This document shows positions 57,113 to 64,000 of a DNA stretch of 64,000 bases, in pieces; the stretch's first letter is position 1, and each line of letters opens with the position of its first letter. A program made the translations under genes and the position numbers. The DNA is from Clostridiales bacterium (GTDB taxonomy: Bacteria > Bacillota > Clostridia > Oscillospirales > Acutalibacteraceae), in assembly GCA_019416455.1 (NCBI GenBank), contig DXXG01000028.1, positions 124,001-188,000 of the forward strand, read 5' to 3'. The notes under the pieces are model-generated. The model was not told the DNA's origin and ran no database searches. It worked only from the letters and a program-made list of their open reading frames with translations.

Positions 57113-59338
57113 TTAGGGTTCCTGGGGCATGAAGTCGATACGGCCGGTGGCCACGTCAGCGGCGGCCACAATGATACCGATCTCCTCGCCCATCATCAGA
57201 ACCCGGCCGGAACGCAGGTCCCGATGAGACACTTCCCCGTCGTACTCGAATTCGCAGTTCTCAAAGTCGTTCAGGCTGACAAAGCCTTCGGCGTTGTTGT
57301 CCAGCTTGACGAAGATGCCCTTAGGGGTCACGCCGCTGATAATGCCCATGTGGCGCTCGCCCAGGTGTGCTTTCATATACTCCGCCATGTAGCAATCCTC
57401 AGCGGACCGCTCGCCGGTGACGGCACGGACCTCGTTTTTCGAGGACTCGGAAGCAGACAAAGTGGCGAACTCGCCGTAGCGGCGCTTCAAGGTGGTCTGG
57501 TCCTCCCCTGCCACCAAGTCGCTCAAAATGCGATGGATAGAGGTATCGGGATACCGCCGGATAGGTGAAGTGAAATGACTGTACTCTCCCAGAGCCAAGC
57601 CAAAATGTCCCACTTCCCGGTCGGCGTAATGGGCCTTTTCCATGGTGCGCAGCACACGCTGGTTCACAAGAGAGGCACGGGGCGTATCCTTTACCCGGTC
57701 CAGGATGGCGGCGAAGTCCTTGGTGGAGGGCTTGCCCTTGCGCAGCTCCCGGCAGGGAATGCCCAGCCGCTCCAGCAACTCCGCCAGCTCTTCCACACGG
57801 TCGGGCTGGGGACGCTCGTGGACACGGTACAGGAAGGGGATCTCCGCTTTCAGAGCCGCTTTCGCGGAAGCGATGTTAGCAGCGATCATCATCTGCTCGA
57901 TGAGCTGTTCCGACTCGCCAGTAGTACGGGGAAGCAGGTCGATACATACCCCGTTTTCATCCAGCACAAACTTGGTCTCGTCGCTGGAAAGATCCATATT
58001 ACCCCGTGCTTCCGCGGCCTTCTCAAAGACCCCGGCCAGCTCCTTGGCGGCCATCAGGCTCTCCATGACAGGAGCGTACTTGTCCAAAAGTTCCTGGGAG
58101 GCGGTACCCGCCAGGATCTCGTTGACCTCAGAGTAAACGCCGCGGACTTTAGAGTTGATCACCGCTTTCTCAAAGCGGTAGTCCAGCATATTTCCCTCTT
58201 TGTCAAAGTCCATGAGAGCGGAGAAGGTAAGTTTTTCTGTGCCAGCGTTCAGAGAGCACACCCCATTAGACAGGGCCTCCGGCAGCATGGGGATCACACG
58301 GTCAGCAAAGTAAACAGAGGTTCCTCGGCGGAAAGCCTCGTTGTCGATAGCACTTTTGGCCTTCACATAGTGGGAAACGTCGGCGATGTGGACTCCCAAA
58401 GTGTAACCATCCACTGTTTTATGGACGGAGATAGCGTCGTCCAGGTCTTTGGCGTCGGCGCTGTCGATGGTGAAGATGGGCTCATCCCGCAGGTCCAGAC
58501 GGCTGTCGATGTCCTCCTGGGTTACGGTCATTTTGGAGATCTCCTCCGCCTCGGCCATGACCTCCGGGGGGAACTCCGTGGGAATGCCACAACGAACGAT
58601 GATGGCGTCGGCACAGACACGGGCTCTGTCGCCTGTGCCAAACACAGACTTGATCTCCGCCTGTGTCCAGTCTCCCCGGTTGTCCGCTTTGGGCTGGATC
58701 AACACCTTGTCCCGGTCCTTGGCTCCGTTGAGGCCGCCCACCACTGTCAGGTCATAGCGGAGAGCGCCGTCGGGAGTGACCCGAGTGCCGGCTTCGTCAA
58801 TGTGGACCGTAGCGGTCATGGGCTCCTCAGAACGGAAGACGATCCGCTTCACACGGCCGCTGGGACCCTTATCCCGCTTTTGCAGGTCGGTGAGGATCAC
58901 CTGGTCTCCCAGGAACGCGCCCTTCAGGGCAGCGCCGGGCACGAAGATATCTTCTCCCCCCAGCTTGGGCCGGGCAAAGCCGAACCGTTCGGACAGGGAA
59001 ACGATCTGGGCTTCAATGTCCCCGCCACGGGGCACCAGCTTTACCCAGTGGTCCTTATCTACCTGGATCTCGCCCTTATCCTTCAAGGAGTGGAGGGCAT
59101 CGTAAAAAGCATCTTTGTCTCGGATGCCTGCTTCCCGCTGCAAAGACCGGGAGGGCACTCCTTCGCCGCCGCATCGTTTGAGCGCCGCCACGATCACCTT
59201 TTCTTCCAGGGTGCTGGCAGCACTGGGCAACTCGTAAGCGTCGGTGGGACCGAAGGTCCGCTGATGGGACATGCCTCTTCCCCCCGCGCGTCGGTTTCCG
59301 TTTCGATTTCCGTTAAATGTTCCTTTTCTTCTCTCCAT
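57113..59338 (-). CDS. rnr: Ribonuclease R
   Basis: 3'-5' exoribonuclease for structured RNA, about 741 residues. Order: N-terminal basic tail, winged-helix-like region (EEKVIVAALKR), cold-shock domains, the RNB catalytic domain with TIDSADAKDLDDAISVH containing the acidic residues, and DVSHYVKAKSAIDNEA. A C-terminal S1 domain follows (GIISGVTPKGIFVKLDNNAEGF in part). The start is uncertain: ATG 59338 gives an Arg/Gly/Asn-rich leader, and ATG 59272 has GGGGGGAAGAGGC upstream. It lies 37 nt after murD. Confidence 0.93.
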   Translation of the reverse strand: MERRKGTFNGNRNGNRRAGGRGMSHQRTFGPTDAYELPSAASTLEEKVIVAALKRCGGEGVPSRSLQREAGIRDKDAFYDALHSLKDKGEIQVDKDHWVKLVPRGGDIEAQIVSLSERFGFARPKLGGEDIFVPGAALKGAFLGDQVILTDLQKRDKGPSGRVKRIVFRSEEPMTATVHIDEAGTRVTPDGALRYDLTVVGGLNGAKDRDKVLIQPKADNRGDWTQAEIKSVFGTGDRARVCADAIIVRCGIPTEFPPEVMAEAEEISKMTVTQEDIDSRLDLRDEPIFTIDSADAKDLDDAISVHKTVDGYTLGVHIADVSHYVKAKSAIDNEAFRRGTSVYFADRVIPMLPEALSNGVCSLNAGTEKLTFSALMDFDKEGNMLDYRFEKAVINSKVRGVYSEVNEILAGTASQELLDKYAPVMESLMAAKELAGVFEKAAEARGNMDLSSDETKFVLDENGVCIDLLPRTTGESEQLIEQMMIAANIASAKAALKAEIPFLYRVHERPQPDRVEELAELLERLGIPCRELRKGKPSTKDFAAILDRVKDTPRASLVNQRVLRTMEKAHYADREVGHFGLALGEYSHFTSPIRRYPDTSIHRILSDLVAGEDQTTLKRRYGEFATLSASESSKNEVRAVTGERSAEDCYMAEYMKAHLGERHMGIISGVTPKGIFVKLDNNAEGFVSLNDFENCEFEYDGEVSHRDLRSGRVLMMGEEIGIIVAAADVATGRIDFMPQEP

Positions 59339-59375
59339 ACACACACTCTTTCTTTTCCTGGGGGCCGAGCCCCTT

Positions 59376-60749
59376 TCACTTCAATCCGTTTACCAATTCC
59401 TTGTAATGTCTCCCCCGCACCTCAAAGTTGGGATACAGGTCAAAAGCAGCGCAAGCCGGGGACAGGGAGACAATGTCCCCTGGCTGAGCGTGAGCCTGAG
59501 CGGTTTCCACCGCCTGCTCCATGGTCTCCACCCGGATGATCTCCGGGGAGCCTTCCTTGTAATTCTCCGCCCCTTTCACGACATCTTCGATCTTCTGAGC
59601 AGTGACGCCCAGAAGGATCAGGGTCTTCACTTTGTCGCACACAACCGGGCCCAAAGGCTCAAAGGGAATGTGCTTGTCGTAGCCCCCGGCGATCATCAGG
59701 ATCTTCTGGGGGAACAGGGACAGGGTCCCGGATATGACCCGGGTGGGCGACGTAGCGATGGAGTCATTGTAATACTTCACTCCATGAAGCTCCCGGACGA
59801 ATTCAGCCCGGTGCTCTACCCCGTTGAAGGTGGCCGCCACCTGGCGAATCACTTCCGGGTCCACGTCGCCCCACACGGCGGCAATAGCTGCCATGTAATT
59901 CTCTACATTGTGCCAGCCAGGGATCTTGATCTGGGACAAGGGCATCAGGGGCTGGCCATTTACATAGATCTGTTCCTCATCGCACCAAACGCCCCGGTCC
60001 ACAGCCTTGCCACGGGAGAACATCCAGCAGTCTCCCCGTACCTGAGGAACAAAGGACGCGGTGATCTCGTTGCCGGCGTTGAGCACTGTGCGGGAGAAAC
60101 CGTTCTGGTTCAGGAAGATGTTCTTCTTGGCGTCGATATACTCCTGCATATCTTTATGAACGTCCAGATGATTGGGAGACAGGTTGGTCACCACCGCCAC
60201 GTCGGGGCTCTCTCCCATGGAGATCAGCTGGAAGCTGGAAAGCTCCACCACGGCACAGTCCTCAGGCTGGATAGACTGGATCTCCGGCAGCAAGGGCTTG
60301 CCGATATTGCCACCCAAATGAATGGTCTTGCCCTGAGCTTTCAGCAGCTCGGCGATGATAGAGGTGGTGGTGGTTTTTCCGTCGCTGCCGGTGACTGCGT
60401 AGATCTTGCAGGGGCACAGCTGGAAGAACACTTCCATCTCGCTGGTGACCACGGCTCCCCGCTTCCTGGCGGCTTCCAGCTCAGGCAGATGATACCGCAT
60501 GCCGGGGGTGCGGAAGATGATATCTTGGTTAAGATCCTGTAAATAGTTCTCCCCCAGGATCAGCTCCACGCCCAGATCTTTCAGTATTTTGCCGTTCTCT
60601 CCCAGCTCCTCGAAGGTACGCTTATCCCGGGCGGAAACGACGGCGCCCTGCTCCTGGAACATTTTCATCAGGGGCATATGGCTGCGGCCGATGCCGCAGA
60701 ATGTGACGGTCTTTCCGGAAAGGCTTTTAAAAAACTGCTCTCGGTTCAC
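59376..60749 (-). CDS. murD: UDP-N-acetylmuramoylalanine-D-glutamate ligase
   Basis: Adds D-Glu to UDP-MurNAc-Ala in peptidoglycan synthesis. The 457-residue protein has the P-loop AVTGSDGKTTTTSIIAE, NLSPNHLDVH, the carbamylated-lysine region KNIFLNQNG, and the C-terminal NDSIATSPTRVISGTL and GGYDKHIPFEPL. Start is GTG 60749 with GGAAGTG upstream. It lies 18 nt after the ABC exporter, outside the usual dcw cluster. Confidence 0.95.
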   Translation of the reverse strand: MNREQFFKSLSGKTVTFCGIGRSHMPLMKMFQEQGAVVSARDKRTFEELGENGKILKDLGVELILGENYLQDLNQDIIFRTPGMRYHLPELEAARKRGAVVTSEMEVFFQLCPCKIYAVTGSDGKTTTTSIIAELLKAQGKTIHLGGNIGKPLLPEIQSIQPEDCAVVELSSFQLISMGESPDVAVVTNLSPNHLDVHKDMQEYIDAKKNIFLNQNGFSRTVLNAGNEITASFVPQVRGDCWMFSRGKAVDRGVWCDEEQIYVNGQPLMPLSQIKIPGWHNVENYMAAIAAVWGDVDPEVIRQVAATFNGVEHRAEFVRELHGVKYYNDSIATSPTRVISGTLSLFPQKILMIAGGYDKHIPFEPLGPVVCDKVKTLILLGVTAQKIEDVVKGAENYKEGSPEIIRVETMEQAVETAQAHAQPGDIVSLSPACAAFDLYPNFEVRGRHYKELVNGLK

Positions 60750-60767
60750 GTTCTACACTTCCAATCT

Positions 60768-62573
60768 TTAATCTGCGGACTCCTGAAACAGGCCGTCGCC
60801 TGTGGTCAGAGTCTTGTCATCGGCATAGCTGCTGTACAAATGATAGTATAACCCGCCCTTGGCCATCAGTTCCTCATGAGTGCCTTTTTCCTCGATGCCC
60901 TTGTTGGTGAGCACCAGGATCACCGTGGCGTTTTTGATGGTGGTCAGCCGGTGGGCAATGGTGAAGGTGGTGCGGCCCTTTGCCAGCTTCTCCAAGGACG
61001 CCTGGACGATCTTCTCACTTTCGTTATCCAGAGCGCTGGTGGCTTCGTCAAGGATCATGATGGGCGGATTCTTCAAAAAAGCCCGGGCAATGCTGATACG
61101 CTGCTTCTGCCCGCCGGACAGCTTCACGCCCCGCTCGCCTACAAAGGTGTCATAGCCGTTTTGAAGTCCCAAAATAAACTCATGGGCACCGGCCTGCTTG
61201 GCGGCCTCTATGACCTCCTCCCGACTGGCCCCGGGCTTGCCGTACTGGATGTTCTCAAACACAGTACCGGAGAACAGGTACACATCCTGCTGGACAAAAC
61301 CGATCTGAGAACGGAGAGACTGCAAGGTCACACTGCGGATGTCTTCCCCGTCGATGAGGATACGTCCCTCGTCCACATCGTAGAACCGGGGAATCAGATT
61401 GCACAGCGTAGTCTTGCCGCCGCCGGAGGGGCCCACCAGGGCCACGTTCTCCCCGGCCTTCACGTTCAAATTGATATGGGAAAGCACCTGCTTGCCGTCG
61501 TCCGCGTAGGAAAAGCTGACGTTTTCAAAAGCAACGTCGCCCCGCTTGATCTCCAAGGGTTTGGCGCCGGGCTCGTCGAAGATGTCCACGCCAGCGTCCA
61601 TCACCTGGAAGAACCGCTCCACACCGGTCATACCCTGCTGGAACTGCTCCGCAAACTGGACCAGCCGCCGGATAGATGTGATGAGGGTGCTGACATAGAG
61701 CATATAGGCTACCAAATCGCCGGGCTCGATCTGGCCGTTGATCATAAAGAGGGCACCGGCCACCAGCACCAGCAGGTTCATCAAGCCGTCAAACAGCCGG
61801 TTAGAAGCCTCAAAGCCGCCCATGTAAAAATACCGGCGGCGCTTCACGTTGAAGAACACCTGGTTGCCCTGCTCGAATTTATCCTTTTCCAGCTCCTCGT
61901 TGGCGAAGGATTTCACCACTCGAACGCCCAGTAAGCTGTCCTCCACCTGAGCGTTGATCTCACCCAGCTGGACACGCTGCTGCCGGAACTGCTCCTTCAT
62001 CTTTCGGTTGAAGTACACAGCAGCCACAATGATGAAGGGCACCACTGTAAACATAATGAGAGTGAGCCACACATTGATGCCGCAGAGGATCACAAAAGAA
62101 CCGATGATCTTGATGGCGGCGATGAAGAATTCCTCAGGGCAGTGGTGAGCGAACTCCGTCACGTCGAACAGATCTGTGGTGATGCGGGTCATGATCTGGC
62201 CCACTTTCGTGTTGTCGAAATAGTTGAAGGACAACTTTTGCAGATGATCGAACATGGCGGAACGCATGTCGGTCTCGATCTTGGTACCCATGATATGACC
62301 AATAGAGGCCATAAAGAAGTTGGCCGCAGCGTCCACCAAGCGCAAAAACAGGTAGAGAGCGCCGATCTTCGCGATCATCTCTACCGTTAACGAAGCAAGG
62401 TCATTGATGCCGGCATTGGTCACATAGCGCACCAGCATGGGGAGCACCAGTTCGCACACCGTGGTCAAGGCAGCGCAGAACAGGTCGAATACCAGCACGC
62501 CTGTATACTTCTTGAAATAAGGGATGAACCGCCGGATCAGTCCCTTGGGATGTTTCCGTTTCGTTGATTCCAC
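60768..62573 (-). CDS. ABC exporter, fused membrane and ATPase domains
   Basis: A 601-residue half-transporter of the MsbA/multidrug type. Six helices (about 20-320) are followed by the nucleotide-binding domain with Walker A GPSGGGKTTL, Q loop QQDVYLFSGTV, signature LSGGQKQRISIARA and Walker B IMILDEATSALD. A GTG start at 62573 with GAGGTGG upstream is likely. It would act as a homodimer. Substrate is unknown; being co-directional with murD may hint at envelope use. Confidence 0.9.
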   Translation of the reverse strand: MESTKRKHPKGLIRRFIPYFKKYTGVLVFDLFCAALTTVCELVLPMLVRYVTNAGINDLASLTVEMIAKIGALYLFLRLVDAAANFFMASIGHIMGTKIETDMRSAMFDHLQKLSFNYFDNTKVGQIMTRITTDLFDVTEFAHHCPEEFFIAAIKIIGSFVILCGINVWLTLIMFTVVPFIIVAAVYFNRKMKEQFRQQRVQLGEINAQVEDSLLGVRVVKSFANEELEKDKFEQGNQVFFNVKRRRYFYMGGFEASNRLFDGLMNLLVLVAGALFMINGQIEPGDLVAYMLYVSTLITSIRRLVQFAEQFQQGMTGVERFFQVMDAGVDIFDEPGAKPLEIKRGDVAFENVSFSYADDGKQVLSHINLNVKAGENVALVGPSGGGKTTLCNLIPRFYDVDEGRILIDGEDIRSVTLQSLRSQIGFVQQDVYLFSGTVFENIQYGKPGASREEVIEAAKQAGAHEFILGLQNGYDTFVGERGVKLSGGQKQRISIARAFLKNPPIMILDEATSALDNESEKIVQASLEKLAKGRTTFTIAHRLTTIKNATVILVLTNKGIEEKGTHEELMAKGGLYYHLYSSYADDKTLTTGDGLFQESAD

Positions 62574-62686
62574 AATTCCACCTCAAGTCTTTCCAAAAAT
62601 ACCCTACCCTGCATTATGCCACAAACCGCCGCCAGAATCAACCCCCAGGCTCCGTCTCCGGCAAGTCCAACGCCTCAAGCCGACCC

Positions 62687-62715
62687 TTGCAAATACTTGG
62701 CGTGGGCATTATAAT
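62687..62715 (+). promoter_or_regulatory. Sigma-A promoter of the hydroxyacid dehydrogenase gene
   Basis: TTGCAA and TATAAT with a 17-nt spacer, about 20 nt before the ribosome site. Confidence 0.75.
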
Positions 62716-62739
62716 CGTTACTGAGAGGAGGATGACAGA

Positions 62740-63690
62740 TTGAACATTGTTGTTTTGGACGGAGGCACCACCAACCCGGGGGATCTCTCTTGGGAACCTT
62801 TGGAGCGTCTGGGAAACCTCACGGTATACCATGAAACCCCTTCCCAACTGGTTTTGGAGCGCCTACGAAACGCACAGGCGGTCATTCTGAACCGGATCAC
62901 CCTAGGACGGGAGGAATTCTCCCATCTCCCGGAGCTGCGCTATGTGGGCACTTTGGCCACCGGATATAACACCATCGACACCCAAGCCGCCAGAGAGTTT
63001 GGAGTCACCGTGTGCAACGTGCCCCACTACTGTGAGGCCTCTGTGGCCCAGCATGCCTTGTCGCTGCTGCTGTGTCTGTGCAATAAAGTCCAGCGCTCCA
63101 GCGACCTGACAAGAGCAGGCCACTGGACTCAAGCCGTGGAAGAAAGCCACCAGTCGCTGCTCCCTGTGGAGCTTGCCGGTAAAAAACTAGGTGTGGTAGG
63201 ATTCGGCAGCACAGGACAGCGGATGGCTCAGCTTGGCCTTGCCCTGGGCATGAATGTCCTTCTGTACAGCCGCACTCAAAAGCCCGCGCCTGAGGGCTGT
63301 CGCTGGGTGGAGCTGGAAACTCTGTTCCGGGAAAGCGACGTTGTCTCCCTGCATTGTCCTTTGACAGCGGAGACCCGGGGGTTAGTGAGCAGGGAACGCT
63401 TGGCGATGATGAAACCCACAGCTTTTCTTATTAACACTGCCAGGGGCGCTGTGGTGGACGAGATCGCTCTGGCCCAGGCTTTGAACGAAGGACGTTTAGC
63501 GGGGGCAGGTGTGGACGTGTTCACCCAGGAGCCCCCTGCCCCAGACCACCCTCTGCTGGGAGCGAAAAACTGTGTCCTCACTCCTCATGTGGCATGGGCT
63601 ACAAGGGAAGCCCGAGAACGGCTCATCGATACTGTGGCGGAAAACCTCCGGTGTTATAGGCAGGGAAAGCCTCAGAACGTGGTGAACTGA
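62740..63690 (+). CDS. D-2-hydroxyacid dehydrogenase (NAD-binding)
   Basis: A 316-residue member of the D-isomer-specific dehydrogenases. The Rossmann motif is GVVGFGSTGQRMAQLGLALG, the catalytic Arg is in NTARGAVVDE and the His in HVAWATREARERL. YVGTLATGYNTIDTQAAREFGV resembles glycerate and hydroxypyruvate reductases. Start is TTG 62740 with GAGAGGAGGATGA upstream; the ATG inside that site hits a stop. It is separated from the next gene by 85 nt containing a small hairpin. Confidence 0.9.
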   Translation: MNIVVLDGGTTNPGDLSWEPLERLGNLTVYHETPSQLVLERLRNAQAVILNRITLGREEFSHLPELRYVGTLATGYNTIDTQAAREFGVTVCNVPHYCEASVAQHALSLLLCLCNKVQRSSDLTRAGHWTQAVEESHQSLLPVELAGKKLGVVGFGSTGQRMAQLGLALGMNVLLYSRTQKPAPEGCRWVELETLFRESDVVSLHCPLTAETRGLVSRERLAMMKPTAFLINTARGAVVDEIALAQALNEGRLAGAGVDVFTQEPPAPDHPLLGAKNCVLTPHVAWATREARERLIDTVAENLRCYRQGKPQNVVN

Positions 63691-63775
63691 AAGCAGCAGG
63701 CGTCTCAGCGTTCCCCATGGGAGCGCTTGGCACATAGACCGAGTATTTTTCATTTGGAAAGGATGGACGTTGTAA

Positions 63776-64000
63776 ATGAACGATTTTATTTTCCACGCGC
63801 CGACCAAGGTGGTATTCGGCAAAGGCACGGAAAATCAGGTGGGCCAGCTCTGCAAGGAGCAGGGCGCTACAAAAGTACTGGTACACTTCGGCGGACAGAG
63901 CGCCAAAAAGAGCGGTCTGCTGGACCGTGTCTGCGCTTCTCTGGAAGCGGCTGGCCTGCCCTACGTGATGCTGGGCGGCGTAAAGCCCAACCCCCGGCTG
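63776..64000 (+). CDS. Iron-containing alcohol dehydrogenase, 3' end beyond window
   Basis: The first 75 codons of a group III alcohol dehydrogenase of the butanol-dehydrogenase type. It begins MNDFIFHAPTKVVFGKGTE and has VLVHFGGQSAKKSGLLDRV, with GGVKPNPRL at the window edge, all standard for the N-terminal NAD(P)-binding part. GGAAAGGATGG lies upstream of the ATG. The iron ligands are beyond the window. It could reduce aldehydes to alcohols in fermentation. Confidence 0.85.
   Translation, partial: MNDFIFHAPTKVVFGKGTENQVGQLCKEQGATKVLVHFGGQSAKKSGLLDRVCASLEAAGLPYVMLGGVKPNPRL

Noticed and set aside
1..64000. CRISPR array, IS element, prophage, tRNA or rRNA gene
   Set aside because: No regularly spaced repeats, transposase or phage structural genes, and no cloverleaf or rRNA-like sequence were noticed on either strand.

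Overview
The window reads as chromosome of an anaerobic, GC-rich, spore-forming gut-type Clostridia, most likely Oscillospiraceae-like; this is inferred from gene content, not from a marker gene. Supporting signs are a BofA-type sporulation protein, a three-component NAD-linked [FeFe] hydrogenase with its regulatory genes, FeoAB with a Cys-rich partner, class 1B (PyrD/PyrK) dihydroorotate dehydrogenase, citramalate synthase, a PduL phosphotransacylase, LCP and SLH proteins, and sigma-A promoters of the TTGACA-17-TATAAT type. Genes are tightly packed and mostly on the minus strand. I see no IS element, prophage, CRISPR array, tRNA or rRNA.

Layout. 1-1.9 kb: 3' part of a cimA operon. 2.2-7.5 kb: five-gene peptide/nickel-type ABC importer behind an attenuator-like leader. 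7.5-11.2 kb: small protein, VanZ-RDD protein, nuclease-like protein, amidohydrolase, queH. 11.4-16.6 kb: yuiD-like gene, prfC, an APH-type kinase, a PPOX protein whose frame runs through its own terminator, pduL, family 4 uracil-DNA glycosylase. 16.7-21.5 kb: lipid flippase-like gene, coaX, feoA-feoB and a Cys-rich peptide. 21.5-29.2 kb: PLP lyase, GNAT, secG, a possible small RNA, then a cell-wall polymer operon (GtrA, two LCP proteins, sugar nucleotidyltransferase) and an HD protein.

29.2-30.6 kb is the most unusual stretch. It is an AT-richer 1.2-kb transcription unit with a perfect sigma-A promoter and an intrinsic terminator but no convincing ORF, so it is a candidate large structured non-coding RNA. 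A DUF1292 gene and a 6S-like RNA follow, then a Gfo/Idh/MocA oxidoreductase, mgtE with a long leader, degV, and a pyrimidine operon (ydcF-pyrC-pyrF-pyrK-pyrD-phosphatase-ruvX).

41.3-50.1 kb is a ten-gene hydrogenase locus in two blocks. The upstream block (DRTGG, RsbW-like ATPase, sensory-type [FeFe] hydrogenase, DRTGG, PHP) looks regulatory. The downstream block (HydC, a kinase-like ATPase, 2Fe-2S protein, HydB, HydA) is the enzyme. 50.4-64 kb holds serC-serA, a zinc-ribbon membrane protein, an SLH-glycosidase, an ABC exporter-murD-rnr-bofA-nagA run, a D-2-hydroxyacid dehydrogenase and the start of an iron-containing alcohol dehydrogenase.

Starts were chosen by ribosome binding site, family N-terminus and neighbour overlap, and often differ from the longest frame. 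All functional calls are from reading the sequence; no search was run.
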